64,000 nt of DNA from Rosellinia necatrix (taxonomy: Eukaryota > Ascomycota > Sordariomycetes > Xylariales > Xylariaceae). The first letter of the stretch is position 1, and the number at the start of each line of letters is the position of its first letter. Location of the stretch: assembly GCA_021209875.1 (NCBI GenBank), contig JAGYVD010000004.1, positions 1,798,001 through 1,862,000 of the forward strand, read 5' to 3'. The notes beneath the pieces were generated by a model. That model saw only the letters and a program-made list of their open reading frames with translations, searched no databases and was not told the origin of the DNA. The position numbers and the translations under genes were made by a program. Of this stretch, positions 45,108-56,555 are shown piece after piece.

Positions 45108-47765
45108 AACTCAACGGTGCCGTCGGATCCTGAATCCGCGTCCGATTCCGGGGCAGCAGGGCAGATGAATTCAGAAAAGACCACGACTGCTGGGCCGTTA
45201 CCGCCGGAAGGTAACCCGGACGGAAGAGTCAAAGTGGGCGCTTCGCAGAACCAAGCACTATGTAGAGGGACTTGTCCTACTAGTCAACCTCATTCAATGG
45301 CTAACTGCACGATCCAATCAAGTTACGCGTTGCTTTCTAGTAAAAAGCCATATTCCACGCACCTATTGCGTTCTGGCGAGGCAGCTCCAACCGGTCCCAA
45401 TGCAGCTCGAAATCATCACCACCGCCTCGGCGTATCCCTCTTCACAGCCGTGTCTCCTCTAAAGGCTCTTTTGGTTCTGCTTTGCGACGAGGACCTGATC
45501 GCCTAGGACCATCGAAAGTGACAAAACAACACGCGATCGCACGAGCTGACTCACCGACCCTTAGCATGGGCTTACTTACAAGTTTACAAGTGTAAGGGAC
45601 AGCAACTACATCATATACAAGAATCACAAGAAATACCAAAATTGAAACCATCTGCGTAGCCACAAAGTGCTAGGTCTCCTATATCGGAAGCTTGATCCTC
45701 TGCCGAGGTGATTAAATTTTGATAATTATTGGCTCGTAGCTTATCTAATCTGCAGAATAATACCTCACCCGTTGAAGCCCTCCCAAACATTAAGGATTTA
45801 CCGGTAACTGCTCAATGTTCATAATGGTTTTGATCGCTCGAGAATGAAGTCGTTGGTAGATAAGGGCAGTGGCTCTCTTCAAACCAAGGCAACACTAAAA
45901 AGGCTGTCGTCGAACGTCTCAGGGGACTGCGGAGGCTGGGCAATGATCCAACTATCGGATCGTAGAGCACTTTATGATAGAGGTATTTATAGAATTATAT
46001 TTCGGCTTCGATAGGAGAAGATGGCTGAGACGTGAATACTCTAAAATAGGTAAGGGGAGGGAGGAATGGGTAGCTGGAGGATTGTGGGTCGGTCATTGGT
46101 ATCGCGGCATTGGTATACATTCATACATACTTAGTAGATTAATCTGGCCAGCCCTAACAACAAGGCAAGGTGTGTTGCATCAGACAGAGTGAGAGCTAGG
46201 AGGGTATCTGGACCCCAAACCGACGCAGGACGCATCTGCTCGCCTCGAGTACCAATGTAGTGGGGGCAAAGCCAGCCAGAAGGTGCATACGCTAGGTTAC
46301 TGCAAGACTGTGTAAGTATGTGCTATATAGTGTACGATGTCCACTGCGTACATGGTGTGCATACTACTACTCGTCGACCGTTGGTGGCGGCTATGCAAGG
46401 GGCACCATTTTTAGGTGGACGGGTCACGATCTGGGGTTGGTGTTGTGATAGTAATCTTACCTTAGTCCAAGCACCACAAGTTAGCGCAGTTGAGCTGAAC
46501 TTGGATATTCACCAATCTTGCTTCGTTCTGGCCTATGGTAGCCATCAGCAAGCCGCCACCCCGGTCTACCCCGGGGTCATGAGCACAGAGATCGTTATAC
46601 CTCTATGTAGTGTACGTACCTGGTAGACCGGTACAAAAGGCACTGTATGAACTGTAGTAGCATGCACCTATGCCGTATAGAACTGACTGATCGAACAATT
46701 CCATCGCGGTCGAGCCAGAACACGGCCATAAATGGTGCCATCGCTGTAACTGAGCTGCAGCTCCCAGTTCACCGCATCGGTAGGTAGGTACCTGGTTGAG
46801 TGAGAAACCGACCCCGCCTTCGCTTGGGCATGAATTAGTCTGGAAGTCTGAATGAGGAAATCCCTCTTTTGCCGGCCTGCCAAATACTGACGAAGACGGT
46901 GGCAGCGACGGGCTGAAGGCGGCTGTGATTGGACAAACCCCTGCACCATTGGGGGGCAGCGAGAGATTCTAGTGGCCAATAGTGGGACAGCCTGCAGCTA
47001 GCCCCTGCCGCCATCACCTCTTGGCAAGGGCCCGTGGCCAGTGACATCTCGTTCCTTGGAGGTGAGCGAGAAAAGCTAGGCCAGACGGTCCCAAGCCCCC
47101 AACCCCCAAATGGCGCCAAGTACTGTTGCCGTCGCTCTGTCACCTCACTGGACAACCTGTATGGCCGAGAGGCACTTTGTGCTCCTCGCTTTAGGCAAGT
47201 CACAATGTACAGGTTCGTTCATGAGCTGTTGTGACCCCAACCCAAGCGAACGGCTGCATCCAGATCTTCCCCTTCTACTGGTGAGGAGGCCGGCCAGTTG
47301 CAGTCCCGTTTTCTTTAGCAGGACTTCTAGACTATCACCCACAAGCACCACTTGGAGGCCACAGTGGCGACCGTGCCTTGAGGGGAATCGGGTGCGAGGG
47401 AGAAAAAAAAAAGAGACAACTATTACCTACTAGAGCCCGTTCAGCCGCCGAGCCCTCGACGGTGCGACCCGCCTGTAGGATCTTGTGCATGAACAGTTTG
47501 CCATCTCGACCCACGACCTCGCCAATCGGTCTCCGTGCTACACGGGCAGGCAGAGGCTTGCTTCTATATCAATTCTTTCCATGGCCTTGGTCTGGGTTGC
47601 GACCTTTTACCATTGGCGCTAGGTATTGCCTGTCGCGACTTAGAACACGATCCAACAAGCTTGGTGGGTGCGGCACTGGTATCCAGTCTACTGCTCACGA
47701 TTCATCAATTGTCGCCGCCCATATTCCGCCTCCTTTCTATACACTCCTCGACGAGGCAGACCGCC
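45108..47765. other. Gene-free stretch after NTA1
   Basis: 45108-45506 continues the NTA1 frame without stops. Beyond that no gene is recognised; the open frames near 46.3-47.8 kb look random. Confidence 0.5.
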
Positions 47766-49143
47766 ATGCGCTCCGGTCAGGTCATAATTGCGCTCGGTGC
47801 GCTCGCGCGTAAGGCGCGGGCGGTTCTTGTCGCGCACCATTCGCCTTGCGAAACGAACTGCGGCAATGTCTTGGATGCGACAGCAGCAGACCAGGTTGTC
47901 TGTGATGACGCGGATTACGGCACGACCCCGGGCAAGGTATTCCAGTCCTGTGTGACTTGCGAGTCAACAAGCCCGTATGAAATCACAGATGGAAACCAGA
48001 CCACATCGGACTTGCAAGCTATGCTCTGTATGCTTTCCAACATGCATCTATTGCAAATTCGTCCTACTAATGATCATCCTCTATAGTCAACATGCGATTT
48101 ACAACCGCTCAATGCGTTTTCCGCCTCGAGACAAGTCCGTGTAGTACAATGTAAAGGCCAATAACCTGCGCTGCCCCGCCATTTATGACGCTGACATCGC
48201 TTAGACACGCTTGCGGGCGCCTGGAGGATGCCCTCTTGTATGGCAATCTGTCTTCCTCCGTGTCCCCCTACGGATATTGTAGTCTTTGGAGTGATTACGA
48301 ACTCGACAAGTGCGGCGATTGTCTGGTTGCGGATGGCAAGGCCTACGCTCGGAATTGTATGTTCAGTTGGTAGCTTACCAGCGTATTCTTTGCTAACGAG
48401 GCACAGTCGTATCAATCCTGTCTGGGGCTTGCCAATTGTTGCTTCAACCACCTCAGACTATCCCACTAACAGGGAATATCTTCGCAAGCAAGCTGGTCAC
48501 TGTCACCAACCCCACAAACATGGCCACCGCTCAAGAGCATAACCGTGTCGGTCCCTTGAGTTCTGGCGCGCTCGCAGGTATTGTGGTTGGTGGCGTTGCT
48601 TTCATATTGGTCATCTTGGGCTGTGGCGTTGTGATCAATGGGAAACGGCGAAGGAAAAACTACTTACGTCGCCGTGAGGAGCAGACAAAAAACTGGCCTG
48701 GTCCTGCGGCGGGTGGGGAGATGTTCGAGACGCCCCTTAGCCAGAAACCCTTGCGTGGCGGATGGGGGGACTCCCCAGTAAGCGCTGCTACGGCCGACGG
48801 TGCATACCCATACCCTCGCTATTTCTCGCCTTACGCCACGCAGTTCGACAGCCCCATCAGCGCTGTCGAAGGCCCTAGCCAGATGGCATGGCCTGTCGAG
48901 AAGGCACAGAGCATTGGCATGGCTCTCAGCCCAGATCATGACAAGGCGAGTTCACCGTGGGGTGACAGGAAGGGTAAAGAGAGGGCCGATGCCAGTGTGG
49001 ATGGTTACGAGCTTCAAGAGGGTATCAATAGTGCTGGTGGTTATAGCTCCTCGGCCCCTCCGCCACCGCCGACGTCCTCTGAAGCGCCTGTGCTGAACCA
49101 CCCTGGCTACGGGAGGCAAGGACAGGCATATCCACCGCAGTAG
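47766..49143 (+). pseudogene. Cys-rich single-pass membrane protein, family member B (one-base frameshift)
   Basis: Paralogue of 33329-35116 and 54725-56383. Exons read as 47766-48027, 48088-48150, 48205-48356 and 48407-49143. The ectodomain shows HHSPCETNC, VVCDD, QSCVTCES, FNMRFTTAQCV, SPCST, HACGRLEDAL, YGYC, KCGDCL and GACQ. A membrane helix (GALAGIVVGGVAFILVILGCGVVI), a basic KRRRKN stop-transfer and a Pro/Tyr-rich tail follow. The frame breaks by one base in GTTTCC near 48117-48123: FNMRFTTAQCV lies in one frame and SPCSTIHACG in the next, and no GT/AG intron repairs it. The exon sum is one base short of a multiple of three. It also has an extra intron (48151-48204) not present in A and C. 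It is a pseudogene or contains a homopolymer sequencing error; the rest is intact. Confidence 0.65.
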
Positions 49144-49983
49144 ACACCATCAACGCTATGGCGGTATCACTTATGAGGGTATACGATGTGGGGATGAACC
49201 ATTCGAACACAGGGAGTTATTTGGCGGATAATCGTTCATGCCCATCAAGGCCGGAGTTCGGGGAACGTGGATAATTTGGGCCTTTGGCACTGGGGCTGTG
49301 AATCCGCGATATACCATATGGATAGGGAGTTCTCGGAATTAGCGTCTGCATGTGCTATCTATCACTATTTTTGTTTTGTTTTACAGGGTATCTTCCTAAT
49401 TTTATGGGAGCACAATCTGATCTTGAGGACGAAGAATTCATAGCTGCTGTGCACATCTTTAGCCTGCCTAGGTAGAAATATAGGCTGGGTCTCCCAGATA
49501 CCTCAGTAACAACCCAATTCTATAAATCCGTCGTTATATGGCGACAAACAATAACCGGCCGGATGTATATGTGTATCTACTTAACCTATTACTTCGTAAA
49601 GGCCTAAAGGGAAATCTTTAGTTTACTCAATAAGTTATTTTGTCCAACACTACTGGTGGAGGTATCATAGACTCGGTATCATGGACTCGGTATGCACTTG
49701 CATGTGGCGTCGGCCGGGGTATAATGTGGAGCGTTCCCGCATCGCTGATGCGCTATGCCACAAGAGGTCTAGTTACTGTGGCTAGAGCTCCTCCCACCTC
49801 TCCCCACAGCTCCCCTACCTACCTAGCAGAAATTTTTGGAGCTTTGTAGTTTTTTTCAGAACCAACCTATCTCGACAGTGAAAGTTTGCATTGGCGAATT
49901 TTGAAAACAACGCCACGATACGCGAAGATCATCGTCGCTGATATATTCATTGTATCAGCACATAGATATATCAACACCTCACA
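49144..49983. other. Intergenic, promoter of CBF5
   Basis: No gene is seen. The TATATTCATTG and CAACACCTCACA bases just before 49984 make a plausible short leader. Confidence 0.6.
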
Positions 49984-52134
49984 ATGGGTGTCCAGAGCAC
50001 TCAAGGCCCGGTCGCGGCCGAATACACCATCAAGCCGACCGCAGTTACACCCACCGTCGACACGAGCGATTGGCCTCTGTTGCTGAAGAACTACGACAAG
50101 CTCCTCGTCCGAAGTTGGTACCCATCCGCAGTGTAGAGAGGTGTATACAATTGACACGCGTGCAGCCGGTCACTTTACTCCCATTCCTAATGGCAGCGCT
50201 CCGCTCAGCCGAGACCTAAAGAACTACATCGCTTCGGGTGTCATCAGTAAGTAGTTCATACCCTCGCTTCGAAGACCTCGCAATTGGGAAAGAACTGTGT
50301 GGCTATCGCGTCCTTCTGTTCCCTACCTACTGCTTGCGTCGAAACCCGGACCTTTGTGCTGACTTGCGACGCGTAGACCTTGACAAGTAGGAAATCTCAA
50401 TTAGACAGTAGCAAATAGCTTCTCTAACGAGACGAACAGGCCGTCGAACCCCAGCTCACACGAGGTGGTCGCTTGGGTGAAGCGCATATTGCGGTATGGG
50501 TCTTCACGCCGCGCATAATTAAGTCGTCGCTAATTGTGGGGTATAGCACGGAAAAGACAGGTCATTCGGGTACCCTCGATCCCAAAGGTTAGATCTCGAC
50601 CTTCATGTCACCGTGACGCCTATAGGGCATATACCCGAGAAATATTGGGTGGGAAAAGGTTGCTGACCCGCGAACCTGGACAGTGACCGGATGTTTGATT
50701 GTTTGTATCGATCGCGCCACTCGACTGGTGAAGTCCCAGCAAGGAGCAGGAAAGGAATACGTTGCGGTGGTAAGCAAGTGACCGAGGTCTATGTTGCATT
50801 TTTTAACACTATCATGCTAATGTCGTGGTGTGGCCTAGATCCGCCTTCATGACAAGCTCCCCGGCGGCGAGGCACAGTTTACGCGCGCCCTCGAGACGTT
50901 GACTGGTGCTCTCTTCCAGAGGCCTCCACTAATCTCCGCTGTGAAGCGCCAGCTTCGTATCCGTACCATCCACGAAAGCAAAGTTATCGAATTCGACAAC
51001 GACCGCCACTTAGGTATCTTTTGGGTCAGCTGTGAAGCTGGAACCTATATCCGAACTCTTTGTGTTCACATGGGGCTCCTGCTGGGCGTAGGCGCGCATA
51101 TGCAGGAACTCCGCCGTGTCCGGTACGAACCTCTCATTTCCCTCCTGGGTAGTTTTATATCCTAGATCATCGATATTGTTTGTCGCATGGCACCATACGG
51201 GATTACTAACTCCTTGAAATAGATCAGGAGCTATGGATGAGACAAAGGATTTGGTGACTTTGCACGACGTTCTTGATGCACAATGGATGTACGACAACGC
51301 TAGAGACGAATCCTACTTGCGCAAGGTTATCTCGCCGCTCGAAACTCTTCTCACATCTTACAAACGTATTGTTGTCAAGGATAGCACTGTAAGCAACCTC
51401 GATTTGTCTGCGATGATGCCGACATCAGTAATGGAAAAGAACGACTTGCTAAGATTTGATATATAGGTCAATGCTATCTGTTACGGCGCTAAGGTGAGGA
51501 AGACAATCCACTGTGGGCGTACCCAATACTTACTCTTTTCTAGCTGATGATCCCTGGTCTATTGCGATATGAAGCCGGTATTGAAGCTCATGAAGAAGTG
51601 GTTCTTATGACTACAAAGGGAGAGGCTATTGCCCTAGGCATTGCCATGATGAGCACCGTTGAAATGTCGTCCTGTGACCATGGTGTTGTCGCCAAGGTGA
51701 AGCGTTGCATCATGGAACGAGATCTGTACCCTAGGCGATGGGGCCTCGGCCCTACAGCCACCGAGAAGAAGAAGCTCAAGGCGTCCGGTAAGCTAGACAA
51801 ATTTGGAAGGGCAAACGAACAAACGCCTGCGAAGTGGACCTCGGAGTATAAAGACTATACCGCCCCTGCTGAATCTGCTGCTGGGCCGGCTGCCGATGTC
51901 ACCATGTCAGAAGCCCCCACTACCGAGGCTGCGGCTACCACAGCAGCCGTTGAGGCAACAGCAAACGGGGACGATGCTCCCGCGGCGGATGATGATAAGA
52001 AGAAACGCAAGAAGCACGACGGGGAGACCCCTGAAGAGAAAGCTGAGCGAAAGCGGAGGAAGGCGGAGAAGAAAGCAGCCAAAGCGTCCAAACGTGTCTC
52101 GCTCGGAAAGAAAGAGGATTCCGACTCGGACTGA
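49984..52134 (+). CDS. CBF5: H/ACA snoRNP pseudouridine synthase (Cbf5/dyskerin)
   Basis: Catalytic subunit of H/ACA snoRNPs that pseudouridylates rRNA in the nucleolus. Ten exons: 49984-50113, 50166-50246, 50377-50386, 50440-50493, 50547-50587, 50684-50769, 50839-51122, 51223-51388, 51467-51493 and 51544-52134; all junction phases agree and give 489 residues. Exon 3 is 10 nt (part of INLDK) and exon 9 is 27 nt. Diagnostic blocks are [23 protein letters not shown], the catalytic Asp in [45 protein letters not shown], and the PUA domain ([23 protein letters not shown]). A Lys/Glu-rich tail ([10 protein letters not shown]... KKAAKASKR) ends in acidic DSDSD, as in yeast Cbf5. The [11 protein letters not shown] junction was chosen over a variant adding two residues because it matches the family spacing. 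Confidence 0.95.
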
Positions 52135-54724
52135 GGTGGAACACTGGACGTTTGTTCACGAGCAGTTTTAAGTGATACCATCTCCGCTAGCTTCCAGCTA
52201 GCTTTTCGTCACATCTTCATGTGCATGGCGTTTTCACTGTATCATACAGTTTGGGTTCTGGGCAATGGCGTTCCGGATGTCTGCTCTTACGGTGCGGAAT
52301 ATTGATGTCTGAAAAGGGGTTATGGATTGGACTTCGTCTGGACCCAGTAAATAACAAGATATATTATTCAATCCAGAAACACAATGTTAATCCGGTTTAT
52401 CATAGCATGGCGCCTAGGATGTGCTCTTGCATGGCATTGGCCGAGGCTCAATGAAGGGTAGCGCGTAAGTGAGAAAGGGCAGATTAACCTTATCTGTCAC
52501 ATTGCCCTCCATCATAGCTCCTGTCAATTTTGCGTCATCACGGGACCGGTATAAGTTCTAATCCAAACACATCCAGGGCTTGACTAGGGCCTAAATAGTA
52601 GTGCTTGAATCATGAGTGTTAGTGTATAATTCGTGCGCTGATTTGGGCAGCTACTAGATGGCGCGTTCTGTTTTATTGAGCATTCGGGTTCTTGGCTCAA
52701 AGCGGTTATGTCACCCGAGGTTCAAGCGCCCATGGTGCACGATCTTGGGAGCTACTGATGGGCAATTCTGCAAGATTATTATCACCCGCCAAGAATAAGA
52801 GCGCCAGTTTAAGATCATGAGTTCTGGACATAACCTGTTCATCGCGGCATACAGTTGAAGCGATATGCTGGCGTGAGCTGAATGTCTGGTAGACTCGGGG
52901 CGCAATTCCTGGCGATGCAATTCATTTTATTCATCGGTTAATATTTGTACAGAACTTCGGTGTTGTGCCTTACTAGGAGATTCGAGACGAGTCACTATCC
53001 AGATATCCTTTCGGCATTTGGATTGGTTAGGACAACAGGCCGAATGAATAAGTCTATGTAAAAGTGCACTTCGGATCGACAGCTATCTGCAAAACTGTCA
53101 TATTATGTACTTAGTCCACAAAACTACACCAGAACGGGCAAAAGAGTCTATCCTTTTCGACCCTTTTTGGACAACATTGGCCCAATGCAGAGATAAGCGC
53201 TCGTCGTGCCACCCCAGTGCCGGCCCAGTAGATATACATAGGGCTATGTGCTGTAGTGGTAAACGCAGTTGAAGATAACTATATGTAGTTAATTAAGCTT
53301 GGTAGGCGAATCCGAGCTTGGAGAACAGGTATGAAAGTAGGTAGGTAGGTACTCAAGCACCCATCCAACTCTTCTTGGGGGTAGTATGCAAGCCTCATGA
53401 TTGGCTAAAAAGGGACTTGGCAGCACCTTATCCCACCCGCTAAGCACAGACCACTGACGGCCGCTAGACAGAAGTTGGCATCGCAAATAAGCGCCGGTGA
53501 AAAGATCGGGCCTGATCGAGCTTGTTGTTCCTTGCAGCTCGCGATCTGCATCCTGCACGTCACCATCACCGTGACATCTCACCATGGCCATGTGCCGGGC
53601 ACCTACTTTTAACCGAATAGGTAACCATCGCTAGACCGGCGGCGAGATTCGGACGTGAGATTGGTCCACACACCTATCCGATCGTTCGTTGGAACTCATC
53701 ATACTTGAATTAACATGCACTCTACCCTCCAGAACGTCCCTCTCCTTCGTTGCTCGTTTACGATGGGTTACGATGGGTTACGATGGATTACGATGGGTTA
53801 TGGTGAATCTTCACAAGCGATCACCTACCTACCTACCTACTCTCTACAAGGTATCGCTCCCTGTTCATCGCAACACACACATATATACAAATACGGGTTG
53901 GTCTCTCATCGGAAGCGTGTTGTTATATTTTTGGCCCCATTATTAGTGCCGTTATTAGCGGACTTATACTCGGTGCCGTTGACAGCTCTCGTAATGCTTC
54001 GTCCCATTGGCCAAGGTACTCCCAGAACGACTTGGGAAGCCCCAAACCACCAGCCGGGGACAAGCAATCGAGGAACACACCGGCTCCCGGGACAGGGGTA
54101 TTCATCTGGACCCCCAGTGATTTGTGTTTGCCGCCGGTGACCTGCATAGTATGGCCCACAGAACGGGCTTCGTTTACCGGCTCGACAAATCAAAAAATCC
54201 CGACTCCTGAGAACATAACCCCCCGCAAGTGGTTCATCTCCCGTGATACCTCATGCCCAACGATGCGCTAGTTCGTGGTCCGATCCTCTTTCATAGGATA
54301 AGCCAAGCTAGATTATTCGAGGTATCATGCCGCTACTATCGACCGTGGGTGGTATAGCTTTGGAGGGCTAAAGTGATATCGCCTCACCTTAGAGAAAGAT
54401 CCAATCTACTGTGATTGCGCTTAGGATATGAGGGGACAGTAATTCAGATGCATATATACCTCTCCCCCCCTGGCTCTAAAACACCCTCCTATTCTTCCTG
54501 TTTCCCTATACTTGTTGATATTTCGTTTCTGCTCCTGGGAATCACTTCATTCATTCACGGACCCGATTCCCATCCCCTTGAAGACATTCGATATCCAGCT
54601 GGCTGGGTCACTACTTCACACTTAATCAATTTTAATACTCCCCCTCCCTCATTTATTCGAGTACCGTGTTTTCGGTACGGTATTTAATACCCCTCACATA
54701 TTCGGTCAGGTAGCCTGCGGCATA
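52135..54724. other. Gene-free stretch (2.6 kb)
   Basis: No supported gene. It contains a 10-bp tandem repeat (53761-53800). A minus-strand open frame around 53923-54180 reads protein-like (…TPVPGAGVFLDCL…) but has no recognisable family and may be a decayed gene. The right end is the promoter of family member C, with CTCCCCCCTGG and a TATTTAATA motif near 54680. Confidence 0.5.
53761..53800. repeat. Four tandem 10-bp units (CGATGGGTTA)
   Basis: Units at 53761, 53771, 53781 (one substitution) and 53791. Intergenic minisatellite. Confidence 0.85.
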
Positions 54725-56383
54725 ATGGAGCTCTTCTATGTTACTTGCCTTGTCGGACTACTTGTTCCTTACTCTATGGCCTTACAGGTCACACCTAACT
54801 CCCCTTGCGCTTCGTTCTGTCTCAATTCTGAGGGCGATGATGTTTCTGACCCTAACTCATCGACCACAACGAACAAAGACATAACGTGTTTAAATTCCCA
54901 GTATATATCTGCACCAGCCGGCCAGAAGTTCCAAAGGTGTATCAGCTGTCTTCAAGATAGCAAGTTCTCCCAAGGAAGTGAGAGTGACCAACTCTGGTTC
55001 CTATGTAAGAGATTTTCATGCATTAGTGAGGTCAACGTTTCTAACACTCATTTAGACAACCTCCGATATGCATTTGATAACTGTATATTTGGCTTCCCTG
55101 AGGCCGTCGGTATTCCATCCTCCCCATGCTCCACATCTACAGCATGCGGAGCGTTAGAGGGAGCCTTAACTGCTGGTAACTTAAGTTCTGACAGCCCTGG
55201 CTATTCGTATTGCGATGCCGATGGCGGGGTTATAACCAGCTCGTTTGCTACGACGTGTATGTCGTGCGTAGGTGCCTCTGATGACCAAGGCTTCCTGGTT
55301 AATTGTGAGCGTCAATCCTAATTTTTGTTCCCTTAACATCACATTCTAACGCATAGTATAGATTTAGTCGCATTGCAGGCGGGCTGTAACCAACGGCCAA
55401 CGGCTGGAACGGTGGTGGGATTAAGTGATACTGTGTTTTCTGCCACACGGATCAGCGCCATCGACTCCATTTCGGGGGAATCTGATAATAAAAGCTCTAT
55501 GATTCCGATAACTACGATTGTTGGTATCGCCGTCGGTAGTTTGGTAGTCATCCTGGCAATTGCAGGCTTCTTCTTCGTGCGTTACCGAAAGCGCCGAAAT
55601 CGACGCCTCCGCCTTGAGGTTGGTGGAGATAAGGGGGGCGGCTCTCGACGACATAACCGCTCTACATCCCCACTCTCATTTTGCTGCCAGACTCACTTAA
55701 CACCACGCTCACCAAACTTTCCGGCCCAATCTGGTTCCGTAATAGAACAAGTGAAGAGTCGATCCAAATCACATCTCGCACTAGGATCACATCCCATCGC
55801 TCCCGAATCAACAGCGTCCAGGGTGTCACCGCCGTCTTGGCAATACCAACCGGCTATTCCCCCGAGTCATCGCCCCAAATCAGCTTTGCAGCCGCTACAG
55901 AGCATATCGACTACTGCGCCTACCATGCCAGATGGTGTCTACTATTCCACCTCCCCAAAAGCATCACGATTTTCCCCACTTGAAGAGACACCAACAAGTA
56001 CAACGAGTACGAGAAGTACAGCTCAGCTACTACCATTACGCCACTACAATCCAGCCGAATACATTATCTCTTCACCGCATCCTGGTAGCGTAGCTGATGG
56101 ATCATATACAAGTCCCGTTTCCGGCTCAACAGCCAGCCCCCTACTTAGCCGTATGTGGGATAGGCAAAATCAAGATTCTATGTCACCCATATGGGAGACC
56201 CCACAACGTGAAAGCGTTGTTAATATGCGACCGAAAGCAGGACGTACACTAGAACGTTTCGGTATCCCTCTAAGTCCTGGGAAGAAGAGAATTAGTAGTA
56301 CTGGAAGCCCAATCGAGTCGACGGAGATCAACACAAGTTTTCCGGGTCCGCCGAGCCCCGGAACTCGTTGGAGACGGACATGA
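54725..56383 (+). CDS. Cys-rich single-pass membrane protein, family member C
   Basis: Intact paralogue of 33329-35116. Exons 54725-55004, 55056-55304 and 55362-56383, joined in phases 1 and 1, give 516 residues. The middle exon has the same length (249 bp) as in member A. Signal peptide (residues 1-19), then ALQVTPNSPCASFC, DITC, RCISCLQ, YNLRYAFDNCIFGFP, SSPCSTSTAC, YSYCDADG, SCVG and LQAGCNQRP. A membrane helix (TTIVGIAVGSLVVILAIAGFFFV) is followed by a basic stop-transfer (RYRKRRNRR) and a Ser/Pro-rich cytoplasmic tail. The tail is not proline-repeat rich as in A, and conservation is confined to the ectodomain and helix. A Tyr codon interrupted at the same place (T|AC) in A and C confirms common ancestry of the introns. 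Function unknown; likely plasma membrane or wall-associated sensor. Confidence 0.87.
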
Positions 56384-56555
56384 TAATTTCAAGTATAGTA
56401 TAGCACTTCACGAACATAGTGACCTAATGAAATAAATATTACCGTTAGTGTCTTGAAGCCGACTGTGACATCTATTTCGAATGCGAATCTAATATTTTGT
56501 CTACGACTTTAACGTGATATACTTCCCCACGCTTGGCGTTCTTCTACAAAATGTG

